A DNA stretch of 64,000 nt, from contig CALQLA020000022.1 in assembly GCA_943331295.2 (NCBI GenBank), positions 1 to 64,000 on the forward strand. Direction: 5' to 3'. The notes under the pieces are model-generated. The model had not been told where the DNA came from. It did not search any database and saw only the letters and a program-made list of their open reading frames with translations. The translations under genes and the position numbers were made by a program. This document shows positions 16,694 to 25,850 of this stretch, one piece after another; within the stretch, counting starts at the first letter, position 1; each line of letters begins with the position of its first letter. The stretch comes from Bordetella parapertussis (GTDB taxonomy: Bacteria > Pseudomonadota > Gammaproteobacteria > Burkholderiales > Casimicrobiaceae).

Positions 16694-17866
16694 TCATTCA
16701 CCGGATGCGCCCGACGCCTTGGCGAGCCGCTGTGGAAAGCGTCGATCGAACACGGTCTCGGCGATGCGGTTCAGCAGGATCTCGACCGTGCCGCCGGCGA
16801 TCATCCAGCCGCGCGTGCGACGCAGGCAGTACTCGACCAGCGTCTCGTCGCTGTAACCCATCCCGCCCATGATCTGCAACGCCTCGTTGGCGACGTCGAA
16901 TCCGGTCCGGTTGCACATCACCTTGGCGATGGCGGTCTCCTCGGCCGACGGAAACCCGTTGTCCGCGTTGCACGCGGCGCGATATAGCAGCATCTGCGCC
17001 GCGTCCAGCTGGATCTTCATGTTCGCGAACTTCCACTGCAGGCCCTGGAATTCGCACAAAGGACGCCCGAACTGCTCGCGGGTCAGCGCGTGTTCGCGCG
17101 CCAGATCGAAGGCATACCGCCCAAGCGCCAACGACCGCGAGCTGTTGCCGATGCGCTCCACGTTGAAGCCCGACATCTGCTTCTTGAACCCGCCCGGCCC
17201 CAGCAGCACGTTCTGCTTCGGCACCCAGACGTTGTCGAAGAAGAGCGGGTTCCACTCCTCGCCCCCCAGGAAACGCGACGGCTTGCCGAAGGTGAAGCCC
17301 TCGGCGCCGCGCTCGAGCAGCACCGACCCGATGCCGCCGAGCCCCGGGCCAAAGCGCACGTAGACCAGGAACACTGTGGCGTGCAACCCGTGCGTGGTGA
17401 AGATCTTGCTGCCCGTGATGCGGTAGCCGTCGCCGTCGGGCGTGGCCGTGGTGGTGAGCTCGGTCACCGCCGACCCCGCACCGGGCTCGGTCATCGCCAC
17501 GCAGATCACGCCCTTGCCCTGCAGCAGCGGCTTGAGATAGCGCTCCTTCTGCTCCGAGGTGCCGTACTGCGCGAGCACCCGGATCGCGCCGAAGTTGCCG
17601 GCCTGGATCACGTCGGCGCTGCGCGGGCACGCGGCCGCGATCTGCTCGATGGCCAGCACGGCGTCCATCAGCGTGCCGCCCGCGCCGCCGTCGCGCTCGT
17701 CGATCGTGATGCCGAGGAGCCCGTTTTCGGCCATCCGGGCCGCGACGTCCCAGGGGTAGTCGCTGGCGTGCGCGCGCGCCAGAGCGCCTTCTGCGAGTTC
17801 CCGCTGTCCGAACGCGCGGACCGAATCGCGGAACATCTGCTGCTCGTCGGAAAACGTGAACTTCAC
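16694..17866 (-). CDS. Acyl-CoA dehydrogenase
   Basis: FAD-dependent acyl-CoA dehydrogenase of 390 residues, soluble, with three domains. N-terminal helical part (MKFTFSDEQQMFRDSVRAF), middle beta domain (ICVAMTEPGAGSAVTELTTT, ITGSKIFTTHG) and C-terminal helical domain (MGGMGYSDETLVEYCLRRTR, WMIAGGTVEILLNRIAE). The MCAD-type catalytic Glu of the YEGT motif is replaced by Gly (AGGT), as in the IGGGT subgroup whose base sits elsewhere or whose activity differs. It would introduce a C2-C3 double bond in an acyl-CoA. Spaced 64 bases after the VOC gene on the same strand, so likely one operon. Confidence 0.88.
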   Translation of the reverse strand: MKFTFSDEQQMFRDSVRAFGQRELAEGALARAHASDYPWDVAARMAENGLLGITIDERDGGAGGTLMDAVLAIEQIAAACPRSADVIQAGNFGAIRVLAQYGTSEQKERYLKPLLQGKGVICVAMTEPGAGSAVTELTTTATPDGDGYRITGSKIFTTHGLHATVFLVYVRFGPGLGGIGSVLLERGAEGFTFGKPSRFLGGEEWNPLFFDNVWVPKQNVLLGPGGFKKQMSGFNVERIGNSSRSLALGRYAFDLAREHALTREQFGRPLCEFQGLQWKFANMKIQLDAAQMLLYRAACNADNGFPSAEETAIAKVMCNRTGFDVANEALQIMGGMGYSDETLVEYCLRRTRGWMIAGGTVEILLNRIAETVFDRRFPQRLAKASGASGE

Positions 17867-17930
17867 GGCGTGATCTCCGGGCGGAATGCGTGGTTTCGGG
17901 TGCCGCCTGCGCGGGCGTCCCGGGCGCCGG

Positions 17931-18527
17931 CTAGGCCGGGCAGTCGGGCGACGCCATGTAGGCGACGCGATCCTTGTAGCGGCGGATGGGCCGGCTGCCG
18001 TCCCAGCTCTCGGCCAGCGCCTTGACGCCGCCGAAGTACTTGCCGCGCGTCGGCGTGTACGGAACGATCTCGATCATCGTGCCCAGATGCGCGGGACCGC
18101 TGTAGTAGCTGACGTTCTTGCTGCCGTCGGGCATCTCGATGGTGCACACCTCGGCGAAGCCGTGCCGCTCGAGCTCGGCGCACGCCGCCGGGTAATCGGG
18201 CGGCCAGAACGCGAGATGATGCAGGCCGCCCGCACGCCCGCCCGCGAGGAACTCGGTGTAGGGCGACGGCGCGTCGTTGTGCTGCGAGATGAACTCGATC
18301 TGCACGTCGCCGAAGTAGGAAAACGCGACCGACATCCGCACGTCGCTCTGCCGGCCGCGGTGCATGAACCGGCGGTCCCCGACCGACTCCTCGATGACGA
18401 CGAACGGGCCGACCTTGAACGTCTCGCTCCAGTAGCGCAGCGCGGCATCCATGTCCGCGACGACGTACCCGAGCTGCATCTTCTGGCCGAGGAAGGCGGA
18501 AAGGATCTTCTGTTCCGGAGCGATCAC
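17931..18527 (-). CDS. VOC (glyoxalase-fold) family protein
   Basis: Protein of 198 residues with the vicinal-oxygen-chelate fold, similar to Glyoxalase_4 and methylmalonyl-CoA-epimerase-like members: LGYVVADMDAALRYWSETF, GGLHHLAFWPPDYPAACAEL, GTMIEIVPYTPTRGKYF. The His of HHLAF and the Glu of MIEI are the expected metal ligands. The start is a GTG with GGAG seven bases upstream; the longer open frame upstream lacks coding character. It leads the VOC / acyl-CoA dehydrogenase / CMD operon. Reaction unknown; isomerisation of an acyl-CoA or ring cleavage would fit the neighbours. Confidence 0.75.
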   Translation of the reverse strand: MIAPEQKILSAFLGQKMQLGYVVADMDAALRYWSETFKVGPFVVIEESVGDRRFMHRGRQSDVRMSVAFSYFGDVQIEFISQHNDAPSPYTEFLAGGRAGGLHHLAFWPPDYPAACAELERHGFAEVCTIEMPDGSKNVSYYSGPAHLGTMIEIVPYTPTRGKYFGGVKALAESWDGSRPIRRYKDRVAYMASPDCPA

Positions 18528-18637
18528 GAGATCTCCACGAGTGATGATGGCCGGTCCGACCGGCGGGAGCGCAGCGCCCGACCGCTGCGCTCCCGCCGCC
18601 GGGAGGCAGCCCGTGTCTTGCGGCGAATTTGAATTAT

Positions 18638-18654
18638 ATGTCGCTTTTTGGGAA
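18638..18654 (+). promoter_or_regulatory. Possible degenerate operator copy (13th)
   Basis: ATGTCGCTTTTTGGGAA followed by TTTATG. It resembles the 17-bp element (conserved ATN..CG and GGGA) but lacks the G at position 4. Located between the VOC gene and operator copy 3. Confidence 0.3.
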
Positions 18655-18719
18655 TTTATGCAAGTCAGATCCGGGCGCGCCGGCCCGATCGCGCCGCCAC
18701 CCCGGGCTCGCGCTCCGCT

Positions 18720-18749
18720 TTGACACTGTATCTCACATTGTCGGATAAT
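18720..18749 (+). promoter_or_regulatory. Sigma-70-like promoter overlapping operator copy 3
   Basis: TTGACA at 18720-18725, an 18-base spacer, then GATAAT at 18744-18749. The 17-bp element occupies the spacer, so a bound regulator would cover the polymerase site. It points to the CMD gene at 18847. Confidence 0.5.
18730..18746 (-). promoter_or_regulatory. 17-bp operator copy 3
   Basis: Minus strand ATCCGACAATGTGAGAT. This is the most symmetric copy (ATCYSACA.TGTSRGAT), showing that the element is a dyad and so a likely dimer binding site. Lies between VOC (leftward) and CMD (rightward) genes. Confidence 0.65.
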
Positions 18750-18846
18750 TGGACGTTCGCGCCGAAACGGCCGCCGCCGGCGCGCCTTCCACCCGCCCGG
18801 CGCGCGCGGTCGGCGCGCGCGGGCATCATCCGAGGAGTCCTGCCAA

Positions 18847-19251
18847 GTGTCCAACGTCGATCCGCAACGAACGAAGGAAGTGCTCGAACGCGTCGAGCGC
18901 GAACGGGGCATGGCGCGTGGCTGGACGCGCATCCTCGCGGAGCGCGATCCCGACATGCTCGAGCACCTGCACGATTGCGTGATGCAGGTGCTCACGCGCC
19001 GCAACAGCCTCCCGCTCAAGACCAAGTTCACGCTCATGATCTGCCTCAACGCCTTCCAGTTCCACCCCTTCGGGGTGCGGGCGCAGACGCGGGCCGCCCT
19101 GAAGGCAGGCGCGACCGAGGACGAGATCATCGAGGCGCTCGAGGTCGTCGGCCTCTCCAACCTCCACGGCATGACGACGGCGTTGCCGCTGGTGGTGGAG
19201 GAGTTCGAAGCCTTCCGCAAAGCGGCCGCCGAAGAAGCGGCGAAGGGCTGA
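18847..19251 (+). CDS. Carboxymuconolactone decarboxylase family protein, copy 2
   Basis: Small CMD-family protein of 134 residues. Core LPLKTKFTLMICLNAFQFHP and RAALKAGATEDEIIEALEVV match the family; the Cys present (MICLN) is not in a CxxC pair. It starts at a GTG with GAGGAG upstream, behind the promoter at 18720. It is a single-gene unit ending 67 bases before the oppositely oriented flavoprotein gene. Members act as decarboxylases, peroxidases or unknown helpers in catabolic clusters. Confidence 0.75.
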   Translation: MSNVDPQRTKEVLERVERERGMARGWTRILAERDPDMLEHLHDCVMQVLTRRNSLPLKTKFTLMICLNAFQFHPFGVRAQTRAALKAGATEDEIIEALEVVGLSNLHGMTTALPLVVEEFEAFRKAAAEEAAKG

Positions 19252-19318
19252 CGAGGTCGGGCACTGCCGCATCCGGGCGAAGGCCGGGACAATGGCGCCG
19301 ACCCGGCGCCGTGCCCGG

Positions 19319-21058
19319 TCAGGCGCTTGCTGCCACCGCCGCGCCGGCGACGGCCGGTCCCTCGCTCCGCCGCGCGTCGACCGCGTGCATCGCCGCGCGG
19401 TACGCGAACGTGATCGCCGGGCCCAGCGTCGAGCCGGGCCCCGGGTAGTTGCCCTGCATCACCGAGCACATGTCGTTGCCGCACGCGTAGAGGCCCGGGA
19501 TCACCGCGCCGTCGGCGGCGAGGACCTGCGAGTCGGCGTTCGTGCGCAGCCCGGCGCTGGTGCCGAGCGGCGCCGGGTAGACGGCCATCGCGAAGAACGG
19601 CGCGTGCTCGATGGCCTTGAGGCACGGGTTCGGCCCGTCGTGCTCCGGATCGCCGTTGTGCCGGTTGAGCGCCTTCGATCCCTTGCCGAACGCCTCGTCG
19701 ACCCCGGTGACTGCCGCGCGGTTATGCCGTTCGATCTCCTCGGCCAGGGCCTTGCCGTCGACGCCGATCTTCGCGGCCAGTGCGGCGATGGTCGGCGCCG
19801 AGACGACGTAGCCAATTTTCTCGAAGAAGGCCACCTGCTGCCACACGGGATGGATGGCACCCAGTCCGTAATTGCGCAGGAAGACGCGGTCGCAGACGAG
19901 CCAGGCCGGGATCGACGGCACGGATTCGTTCGACCGGAACATCGCCTTCACGAAGTCATGGTACGAGTCGGCCTCGTTGACGAACCGGCGGCCGGCCGAA
20001 TTCACGGCGATGAGGCCCGGCTTCGGACGGTCCCGGATGTGGGGATAGATGGCCACCCGGCCGTCAGGCCACGCGACCCGCGATGCCGGCATCCACCAGA
20101 ACGCACCTGCCCGGCCGCTGTCCACCACGCCGCCGGTGGCGATGCCTGCCTCGAGCCCGTCCCCGGACGCGCCGTCGAGCGCCGTCGTATAGGCGATCTC
20201 CTGCCCGGTGAGTTCCTTGCGCCACCGCGGGCTGGCCGCGCAGCCGCCCGTGGCGAGCACGACCCCCTGCCGCGCGCGGATCCTGCGCGGCGCGCCCTCC
20301 ATCTCCACGACCGCGCCTTCGACGTGGTCGCCGTTGCGGACGAGTTCGGCCAGCCTCGCGTCGAGTGCGATCTCCACCCCCTTCTGCCGGCAGCTGTGGA
20401 AGAGTCGCCCGACGAGCGCATTGCCGAGGACGAGTCGCGTGCCGCGCCGATGGTCGAGCCGCGCGACGAGGTATTCGAGCAGCCGCCAGGTCGCGAGCCG
20501 GAAAGCGTGGAACGAGCGCCACGGCCGGATCAGGTACTTGATCTCGTCGCGCGACACCATCATGCCGCCGAAGATCATCAGCTCCGGGATCGGCGGACGC
20601 AGCTTGGCGAAGTCGCGGCCGAGCACGCGCGCGTCGAACGGCAGAGGCGACAGCGCCCGGGCGCCCGCCGCCCCCCCCGGCTGTTCCGCGTGATAGTCGG
20701 GGTAAGGGTCGTTCGCCTTGAACCTGACTTCGGTATTGCGGGCAAACCAGTCGACGGCCTCGGGCCCCGACTGGAGGAACGCCTCGCGCAGCGGCGACGC
20801 GTCGGGTCCGATCTCGACGTCCAGGTAACGGCGCGCCGCAGCGATGTCGTCCGGGTGCGAGGTGTTCCGGCTGAGCGAATTGTTGGGAACCCACGCGGTG
20901 CCGCCCGCGGTCGCGGTCGTCCCGCCCACCAGGCCCGTCTTCTCGCACACCAGCACCTCGAGGCCGTGGTGCCTGGCGACCAGCGCCGCGGCCATGCCTG
21001 CCGCGCCCGCGCCGATGACGAGCAGGTCCACCTCACGATCCCATTGCGACTTTGTCAC
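19319..21058 (-). CDS. FAD-binding dehydrogenase, 3-ketosteroid-delta1-dehydrogenase/fumarate-reductase-like
   Basis: Flavoprotein of 579 residues in the succinate-dehydrogenase/KstD superfamily. FAD-binding LLVIGAGAAGMAAALVARHH, VGGTTATAGGTAWVPNN, then the substrate (cap) domain and the C-terminal FAD part GLYACGNDMCSVMQGNYPGP plus GSTLGPAITFAYRAA. KstD enzymes desaturate ring ketones; relatives reduce or oxidise unsaturated acids. There is no signal peptide, so it is cytoplasmic. Last gene of a leftward operon (PrpD, TPP enzyme, aldehyde dehydrogenase, this gene). Steroid genes are otherwise absent, so a role on an acid or enone intermediate is more likely. Confidence 0.8.
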   Translation of the reverse strand: MTKSQWDREVDLLVIGAGAAGMAAALVARHHGLEVLVCEKTGLVGGTTATAGGTAWVPNNSLSRNTSHPDDIAAARRYLDVEIGPDASPLREAFLQSGPEAVDWFARNTEVRFKANDPYPDYHAEQPGGAAGARALSPLPFDARVLGRDFAKLRPPIPELMIFGGMMVSRDEIKYLIRPWRSFHAFRLATWRLLEYLVARLDHRRGTRLVLGNALVGRLFHSCRQKGVEIALDARLAELVRNGDHVEGAVVEMEGAPRRIRARQGVVLATGGCAASPRWRKELTGQEIAYTTALDGASGDGLEAGIATGGVVDSGRAGAFWWMPASRVAWPDGRVAIYPHIRDRPKPGLIAVNSAGRRFVNEADSYHDFVKAMFRSNESVPSIPAWLVCDRVFLRNYGLGAIHPVWQQVAFFEKIGYVVSAPTIAALAAKIGVDGKALAEEIERHNRAAVTGVDEAFGKGSKALNRHNGDPEHDGPNPCLKAIEHAPFFAMAVYPAPLGTSAGLRTNADSQVLAADGAVIPGLYACGNDMCSVMQGNYPGPGSTLGPAITFAYRAAMHAVDARRSEGPAVAGAAVAASA

Positions 21059-21109
21059 CGCCGACTTCCTTTCACCGATCCCATGGCGCGCATGCGCCCG
21101 ATCCGCCGG

Positions 21110-22576
21110 TCACCCGTGCATGCCGCCCAGGCAGATGTACTTCACCTCGAGATAGTCATCGATGCCGTACTTCGAGCCTTCGCGTCCGACGCCGGATTCC
21201 TTGATGCCGCCGAAAGGCACCGACTCGTTGGCCATCAGGCCGACGTTGACACCGACCATCCCGAACTCGAGCGCCTCCGCCACCCGCCAGACGCGCGCGA
21301 CGTCCCTGCTGTAGAAGTACGAGGCCAGGCCGTACTCGGTGGCGTTGGCGGCGGCGACCAGTTCCTTCTCGTCGCGAAAGCGGAAGAGCGGCGCGAGCGG
21401 CCCGAACGTCTCCTCGGTGGCCACCTTCATCGCCTGCGTGGCCTCGCCGATCACGGTGGGCTCGAAGAACGTGCCGCCGAGCGGATGCCGGTGCCCCCCG
21501 GCGAGCAGGCGTCCGCCCTTGGCCAGCGCGTCGGCCACGTGTTCCTCGACCTTGCGCACGCCGCCCATGTCGTGCAGGGGCCCGAAATTGACGCCCGGGT
21601 CCGCACCGTTGCCGACCTTCAGTTCCGCGACCTTCGCCACCAGCTTGCGCGCGAACGCGTCGTAGATCGCATCGTGCACGTAGAAGCGGTTGGCGCCCAC
21701 GCACGCCTGCCCCGCGTTCCGGAACTTGGACGCGAGCGCGCCGTCGACGGCCGCGTCGACGTCCGCATCCTCGAAGACAATGAACGGCGCATTGCCGCCC
21801 AGTTCCAGCGCGAGCTTCTTGATGGTGCCCGCGCTCTGCGCCATCAGCTGCCGCCCAACCTCCGTGGAGCCGGTGAACGAGAGCTTGCGCACGCTCGGAT
21901 TCGACGTGAACTCGCCGCCGATCTCCCGCGACCCGCCGGTGACGACATTGAACACGCCCGGCGGGATGCCGGCACGCGCGGCAAGCTCGGCCAGGCCGAG
22001 CGCGGAGAACGGCGTCGTGCTCGCCGGCCGCACGACGATCGTGCAGCCGGCCGCGAGTGCCGCCGCCACCTTGCGGGTGATGATCGTGTTCGGGAAATTC
22101 CACGGCGTGATCGCCGCGCACACGCCGACCGGCTGCTTGATCACGATGATCCGGCGGTCGTGCGCCGGCGTGGGAATCGTGTCGCCGTAGGTGCGCCGCG
22201 CCTCCTCCGCGAACCACTCGATGAACGCCGCGCCGCTCACCACTTCCGAGCGCGCCTCGGCGAGGGGCTTGCCCTGCTCCGAGGTCATGATGAGCGCCAG
22301 GTCGTCCTGGTTCGCGATGACGAGGTCGAACCACTTGCGCAGCAGCCGGCCGCGCTCCTTGGCGATCGTCGAGCGCCACGCGGGGAGCGCGGCGCTCGCT
22401 GCCAGGATGGCCTCGCGCGCCTCGGCGGCGCCCATGCGCGGCACGACGCCGAGTTCCGCCCCCGTCGCGGGATTGCGTACGGCGAGGGTTGCGCCGGCGT
22501 CGGCATCCACCCACTTGCCGCCGACGTAGCACTGCCGGCGAAGGAGCGTCGCGTCCTTCAGTATCAGTCCGGACAT
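21110..22576 (-). CDS. NAD(P)-dependent succinate-semialdehyde dehydrogenase-like aldehyde dehydrogenase
   Basis: Aldehyde dehydrogenase of 488 residues resembling GabD. It has the cofactor region TPWNFPNTIITRKVAAALAA, FTGSTEVGRQLM, catalytic Glu in LALELGGNAPFIVFEDADVD, catalytic Cys in FRNAGQACVGANRF, and C-terminal PFGGIKESGVGREGSKYGID. The final residues VKYICLGGM are typical of the SSADH subgroup. It oxidises a semialdehyde to an acid. It lies 13 bases after the TPP-enzyme gene, consistent with oxidation of the aldehyde made by that decarboxylase. Confidence 0.88.
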   Translation of the reverse strand: MSGLILKDATLLRRQCYVGGKWVDADAGATLAVRNPATGAELGVVPRMGAAEAREAILAASAALPAWRSTIAKERGRLLRKWFDLVIANQDDLALIMTSEQGKPLAEARSEVVSGAAFIEWFAEEARRTYGDTIPTPAHDRRIIVIKQPVGVCAAITPWNFPNTIITRKVAAALAAGCTIVVRPASTTPFSALGLAELAARAGIPPGVFNVVTGGSREIGGEFTSNPSVRKLSFTGSTEVGRQLMAQSAGTIKKLALELGGNAPFIVFEDADVDAAVDGALASKFRNAGQACVGANRFYVHDAIYDAFARKLVAKVAELKVGNGADPGVNFGPLHDMGGVRKVEEHVADALAKGGRLLAGGHRHPLGGTFFEPTVIGEATQAMKVATEETFGPLAPLFRFRDEKELVAAANATEYGLASYFYSRDVARVWRVAEALEFGMVGVNVGLMANESVPFGGIKESGVGREGSKYGIDDYLEVKYICLGGMHG

Positions 22577-22589
22577 GGTCGTGGCCCGC

Positions 22590-24419
22590 CTACTTCTTGC
22601 CGCCGGCCCCGGGCACCAGCGTCGGCACGACGAAGCCGCTCCCCGTATGGCCGGGGATGGGACCGGGCTTCCACGTCTCTTTCCATTGCGTCGGGTACGG
22701 GTACCACGCCGAGCGGTACTGCGGCGTGTTGATCTCGGTGTCGACGCTGATCACGGTCGGCTTCCGGCTGGCGATGGCACGCTCGAGCGCGGGCTTGAAA
22801 TCCGCGGCGCGCGAGATGCGCACCCCTTCGGCACCCATGCCCTTCGCCATCATCGCGAAGTCCGGGCCCCACAACTGCTCTTCCCCGACCTTGCGGTAGT
22901 CGCACAGCGATTCCCGGCCGTAGAGCTTGAGCATCGCCTCCCGCTCGATCTGCAGCGAGCGGTTGTCGAAGACCACGAAGACCACCGGCAGGTCCTGTTC
23001 CACGGCCGTCAGGACCACCGTCGCCCGCATGATGAAGGCACCGTCGCCCATCAGCGCGATCGCGGGGCCGTTGCCGCTCGCCATGCTGGCGCCGATGGCC
23101 GCCGACGCGCTCCACCCCATGCGATGCATGAACCCGCTGTGGATGACGTGCCGCGACGACGCGCGCAGGAACGGCGGGCCGTAGCTCAGCATGTGCCCCG
23201 TGTCGAAGAACACGGGCGCCTGCGGACACTTCTCGGCGATGACCTGGCTCGCGTCCTCGCACACCCGCGCGTAGTGGAGCGGCGCGATGTCCGACTTGCG
23301 CATGTCGGCCACGGCGGCGTTCCACGACTTGGCTTCGCCGGCGAGCTCGCTCGTCCACGCCGTGCGTTCCTTGATCCCGGCCGCACGCGCGGCGGCGGTG
23401 AGCGCCTCGAGGGCGAGCCGCGCGTCCGACGTGAGCGCAACCGCCGTCGGATAGGCGCGCCCGAGTTCTGAGGTGTCGATGTCGACGTGGACCAGCTGCG
23501 CATTGTTCGGAATGTCGAAGAGCGTCCAGCCGCCCGTGTCGATGTCGGTGAAGTGCGTGCCGATGCCGATGACGAGGTCGGAGCGCCGGGCGGCGTGGTT
23601 GCCCTGCCCGGTGCCGGCGCGGCCGATGCAGCCGACCGACAGGCGATGCGTCTCGGGGAAGGCCGCCTTGCCCGTGGACGTGGCGGCGACGGGGATGCCG
23701 GTCGCCTCCGCAAAGGCCATGAGCGCGTCGTGCGCGCGGGAATTGGCGATGCCGCTGCCCACGACGATCATCGGCCGCTGCGCCTTGGCCATCAGCGCGA
23801 TGGCGTCGTGCACGCCTTCGGGGTCCGGGCCCGGGGGCCGGAACCGCGTGTACGGCATCGGGTCGGGCAGGTCGTCGGGGATGAGCGCGTGCTGGATGTC
23901 GAATGGGATCTCGATGATGACCGGCCCGGGCCGGCCCGACAGCGCGGTCTGGTAGGCACGCAGGAACATGTCGATGGTGGTGTCCGGCCGCGTCACCATG
24001 AAGGCCTTCTTGCTGATCGGCTTCAGCGCCGCGGTCCAGTCCTCCGGCCCCGAGCGGTAGGCCTCCTCGATGCCGCCGCGGTCGAACCAGTGCGTGGCGC
24101 CGGCGCCCGCGAGCACCAGCATGCCGATCGACTCGTAGTACGCGGTGGCGACGGCCGGGGCGATGTTCATGTTGCCGGGACCCACGCTGGTCGTGACGAT
24201 CGGCAGCGGGCCGCCGCGCCGGTAGCGCCAGACGCCGTCGGCCAGTTCCACGGCCTGGTCTTCCATTCGCGCCGCGACGCAGCGGATCTTCGTCTCGTGC
24301 ACCAGGGCATCGAGCAGGCTCCAGTTGCCGTGGCCGTTGACGCCGAACACGAATTCGGTGCCCATCTGCTCGAGCAGGCGGGCGATCGCAGCGGATACCG
24401 TGATCATCTTCTGTTCCAT
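22590..24419 (-). CDS. Thiamine pyrophosphate-dependent enzyme (2-oxo acid decarboxylase / acetolactate-synthase-like)
   Basis: TPP enzyme of 609 residues with all three domains: N-terminal pyrimidine-binding (RMEDQAVELADGVW with the conserved Glu53, TSVGPGNMNIAPAVATA), central domain and C-terminal PP domain (IALMGDGAFIMRATVVLTAV ... LPVVFVVFDN). No FAD-specific features stand out by eye. Candidates are a benzoylformate/oxo-acid decarboxylase or a carboligase. The neighbour aldehyde dehydrogenase favours decarboxylation of a 2-oxo acid to an aldehyde. The N-terminal GVNGHGN replaces the common GxPG motif, which is unusual. The gene follows PrpD copy 3 by 63 bases. Confidence 0.85.
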   Translation of the reverse strand: MEQKMITVSAAIARLLEQMGTEFVFGVNGHGNWSLLDALVHETKIRCVAARMEDQAVELADGVWRYRRGGPLPIVTTSVGPGNMNIAPAVATAYYESIGMLVLAGAGATHWFDRGGIEEAYRSGPEDWTAALKPISKKAFMVTRPDTTIDMFLRAYQTALSGRPGPVIIEIPFDIQHALIPDDLPDPMPYTRFRPPGPDPEGVHDAIALMAKAQRPMIVVGSGIANSRAHDALMAFAEATGIPVAATSTGKAAFPETHRLSVGCIGRAGTGQGNHAARRSDLVIGIGTHFTDIDTGGWTLFDIPNNAQLVHVDIDTSELGRAYPTAVALTSDARLALEALTAAARAAGIKERTAWTSELAGEAKSWNAAVADMRKSDIAPLHYARVCEDASQVIAEKCPQAPVFFDTGHMLSYGPPFLRASSRHVIHSGFMHRMGWSASAAIGASMASGNGPAIALMGDGAFIMRATVVLTAVEQDLPVVFVVFDNRSLQIEREAMLKLYGRESLCDYRKVGEEQLWGPDFAMMAKGMGAEGVRISRAADFKPALERAIASRKPTVISVDTEINTPQYRSAWYPYPTQWKETWKPGPIPGHTGSGFVVPTLVPGAGGKK

Positions 24420-24482
24420 GGTTTTCCTCGTGAGGAGGCCGACGCGGCGGGGCCTGCGTGCACCCGCAGCCGCGACGGCAGC

Positions 24483-25850
24483 CTAGTCGTTGAAGATCGT
24501 CGTGCAGGTCGGCAGGACGTGGGCGGACGGCTGCGAGTCGATGCCGCGCAGGAGGTCGAAGAGCTCGCGTGCCTGCGCCGGCGTGTGGGTCTTTGCGGTG
24601 CAGTCCGAGAACTTGTCCCACAACTGCTCGAGCGTGAGCGGCTCGGCCGCGTAGCCCGGGATGGTGGCGACGGGACCGCTTTTCAGGATCTCGCCGTTGC
24701 GCAGCCTCATGGTCACCGATTCCGTGGGCGAGAACACCGGGTCGCGGGGATCCGTCGCGTCGACCGGGATGAGCTTCACCTTCGGGTAGAACGCCTGCAT
24801 GTCGGGGCGGCGCACGACGTCGTCGTTGATCTGGGCCACGCCCAGCTCACCCATGATCACCGCCGACGCGATGGCGAACGAGCCGCTGAACTGCGCCTCG
24901 TACTGGTTCTTCGGATGCTGGTGCGCGAGCACGAAGACCTGGTTGCGCCCCATCTCGACCTCGACCGACTCGATGTCCTCCGGCTTGATCCGGCGGCCTT
25001 CGAGCATCTTCTTCGCCGCGTTGAACGAGCGGTGCTCGAAGAAGCAGGTCGGGTGCAGCTTGAACTGCGGCTTGTGCTTGGGCAGGTACCACTCCTTGCC
25101 GAGCTTCGACGGGGAGTCGCGGTCGGGCGTGTTGCCGGACGCGAACGCCGTGAGGAAGCCCGTCGGGCCTTCCAGCGCGCTCGCACCGCCGGTCATGCCG
25201 GCTTCGGCGAGGCGCGCGGCGATGACGCCGCTGCGTGCCACCATGCCGGAGTGGTAGCCCTTGGTCATGGTGCCGAAGGACGCGCCCAGACCGCCCGAGT
25301 GACTCGCGGCGATGGCAAGCGCGTGCGACGCCTTCTCCGCGGACAGCTTGCGCAGCACGCTGCAGGCGGCCGCACTCGCGAGCGGCCCGAACACCGACGT
25401 CGGGTGCCACCCGGCCTTGTGATAGTCGCGGTTCCGGCGCCAGACCTCCGACCACACCTCGTAGCCCGCGACGAACGCGGTCGCGATTTCCTGGCCGGTG
25501 GAGTTGAGCACCTCGGCCTCGGCGAGGATGGCCGGCACGAGGATGCCGCCGGGATGGCCGGACAGCGCCTGCACGCCGTAGTCGAGGATGTGCGCGACCG
25601 TGCCCCCGAGCAGCGCGGCATCGGGTCCCGCCACGAGGTGCGACGACAGGCAGGCGCGCGACTCCCTGCGCCCAGCGGGCTCGACCAGCGTCTTGCGCAG
25701 GATGTCCACGATCGGCCGGTCGATGCCGGCCATGATGACGCCGATCGTGTCGACGAAGGAGTCGCGCACGCTCGGCAGCAATTCGGGCGGAAGCTGTTCG
25801 TACCTGACGTTGGCGAGGAACTTCCCCGCTTCGGCAGTGAGAGATTCCAT
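24483..25850 (-). CDS. MmgE/PrpD family protein, copy 3
   Basis: MmgE/PrpD protein of 455 residues. N-terminus MESLTAEAGKFLANVRYEQL matches the family; active-site region GGTVAHILDYGVQALSGHPG and lid domain FKLHPTCFFEHRSFNAAKKM. The start ATG (25850) is chosen over a longer frame to 26021 because the extra part is Arg-rich without family similarity and would run into operator copy 4. First gene of the leftward operon with TPP enzyme, aldehyde dehydrogenase and KstD-like protein, so it probably performs the entry dehydration, decarboxylation or epimerisation. Confidence 0.82.
   Translation of the reverse strand: MESLTAEAGKFLANVRYEQLPPELLPSVRDSFVDTIGVIMAGIDRPIVDILRKTLVEPAGRRESRACLSSHLVAGPDAALLGGTVAHILDYGVQALSGHPGGILVPAILAEAEVLNSTGQEIATAFVAGYEVWSEVWRRNRDYHKAGWHPTSVFGPLASAAACSVLRKLSAEKASHALAIAASHSGGLGASFGTMTKGYHSGMVARSGVIAARLAEAGMTGGASALEGPTGFLTAFASGNTPDRDSPSKLGKEWYLPKHKPQFKLHPTCFFEHRSFNAAKKMLEGRRIKPEDIESVEVEMGRNQVFVLAHQHPKNQYEAQFSGSFAIASAVIMGELGVAQINDDVVRRPDMQAFYPKVKLIPVDATDPRDPVFSPTESVTMRLRNGEILKSGPVATIPGYAAEPLTLEQLWDKFSDCTAKTHTPAQARELFDLLRGIDSQPSAHVLPTCTTIFND

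Larger units (their letters stand above)
18528..18846. other. Divergent intergenic region VOC / CMD copy 2
   Basis: 319 bases serving a leftward VOC operon and a rightward CMD gene. It contains operator copy 3, a degenerate operator and a sigma-70-like promoter. No gene seen. Confidence 0.6.

Noticed and set aside
19292-22732. An 1146-codon plus-strand open frame
   Set aside because: Antisense shadow of the flavoprotein and aldehyde dehydrogenase genes in very GC-rich DNA; composition is Arg/His/Asp-rich without domains.
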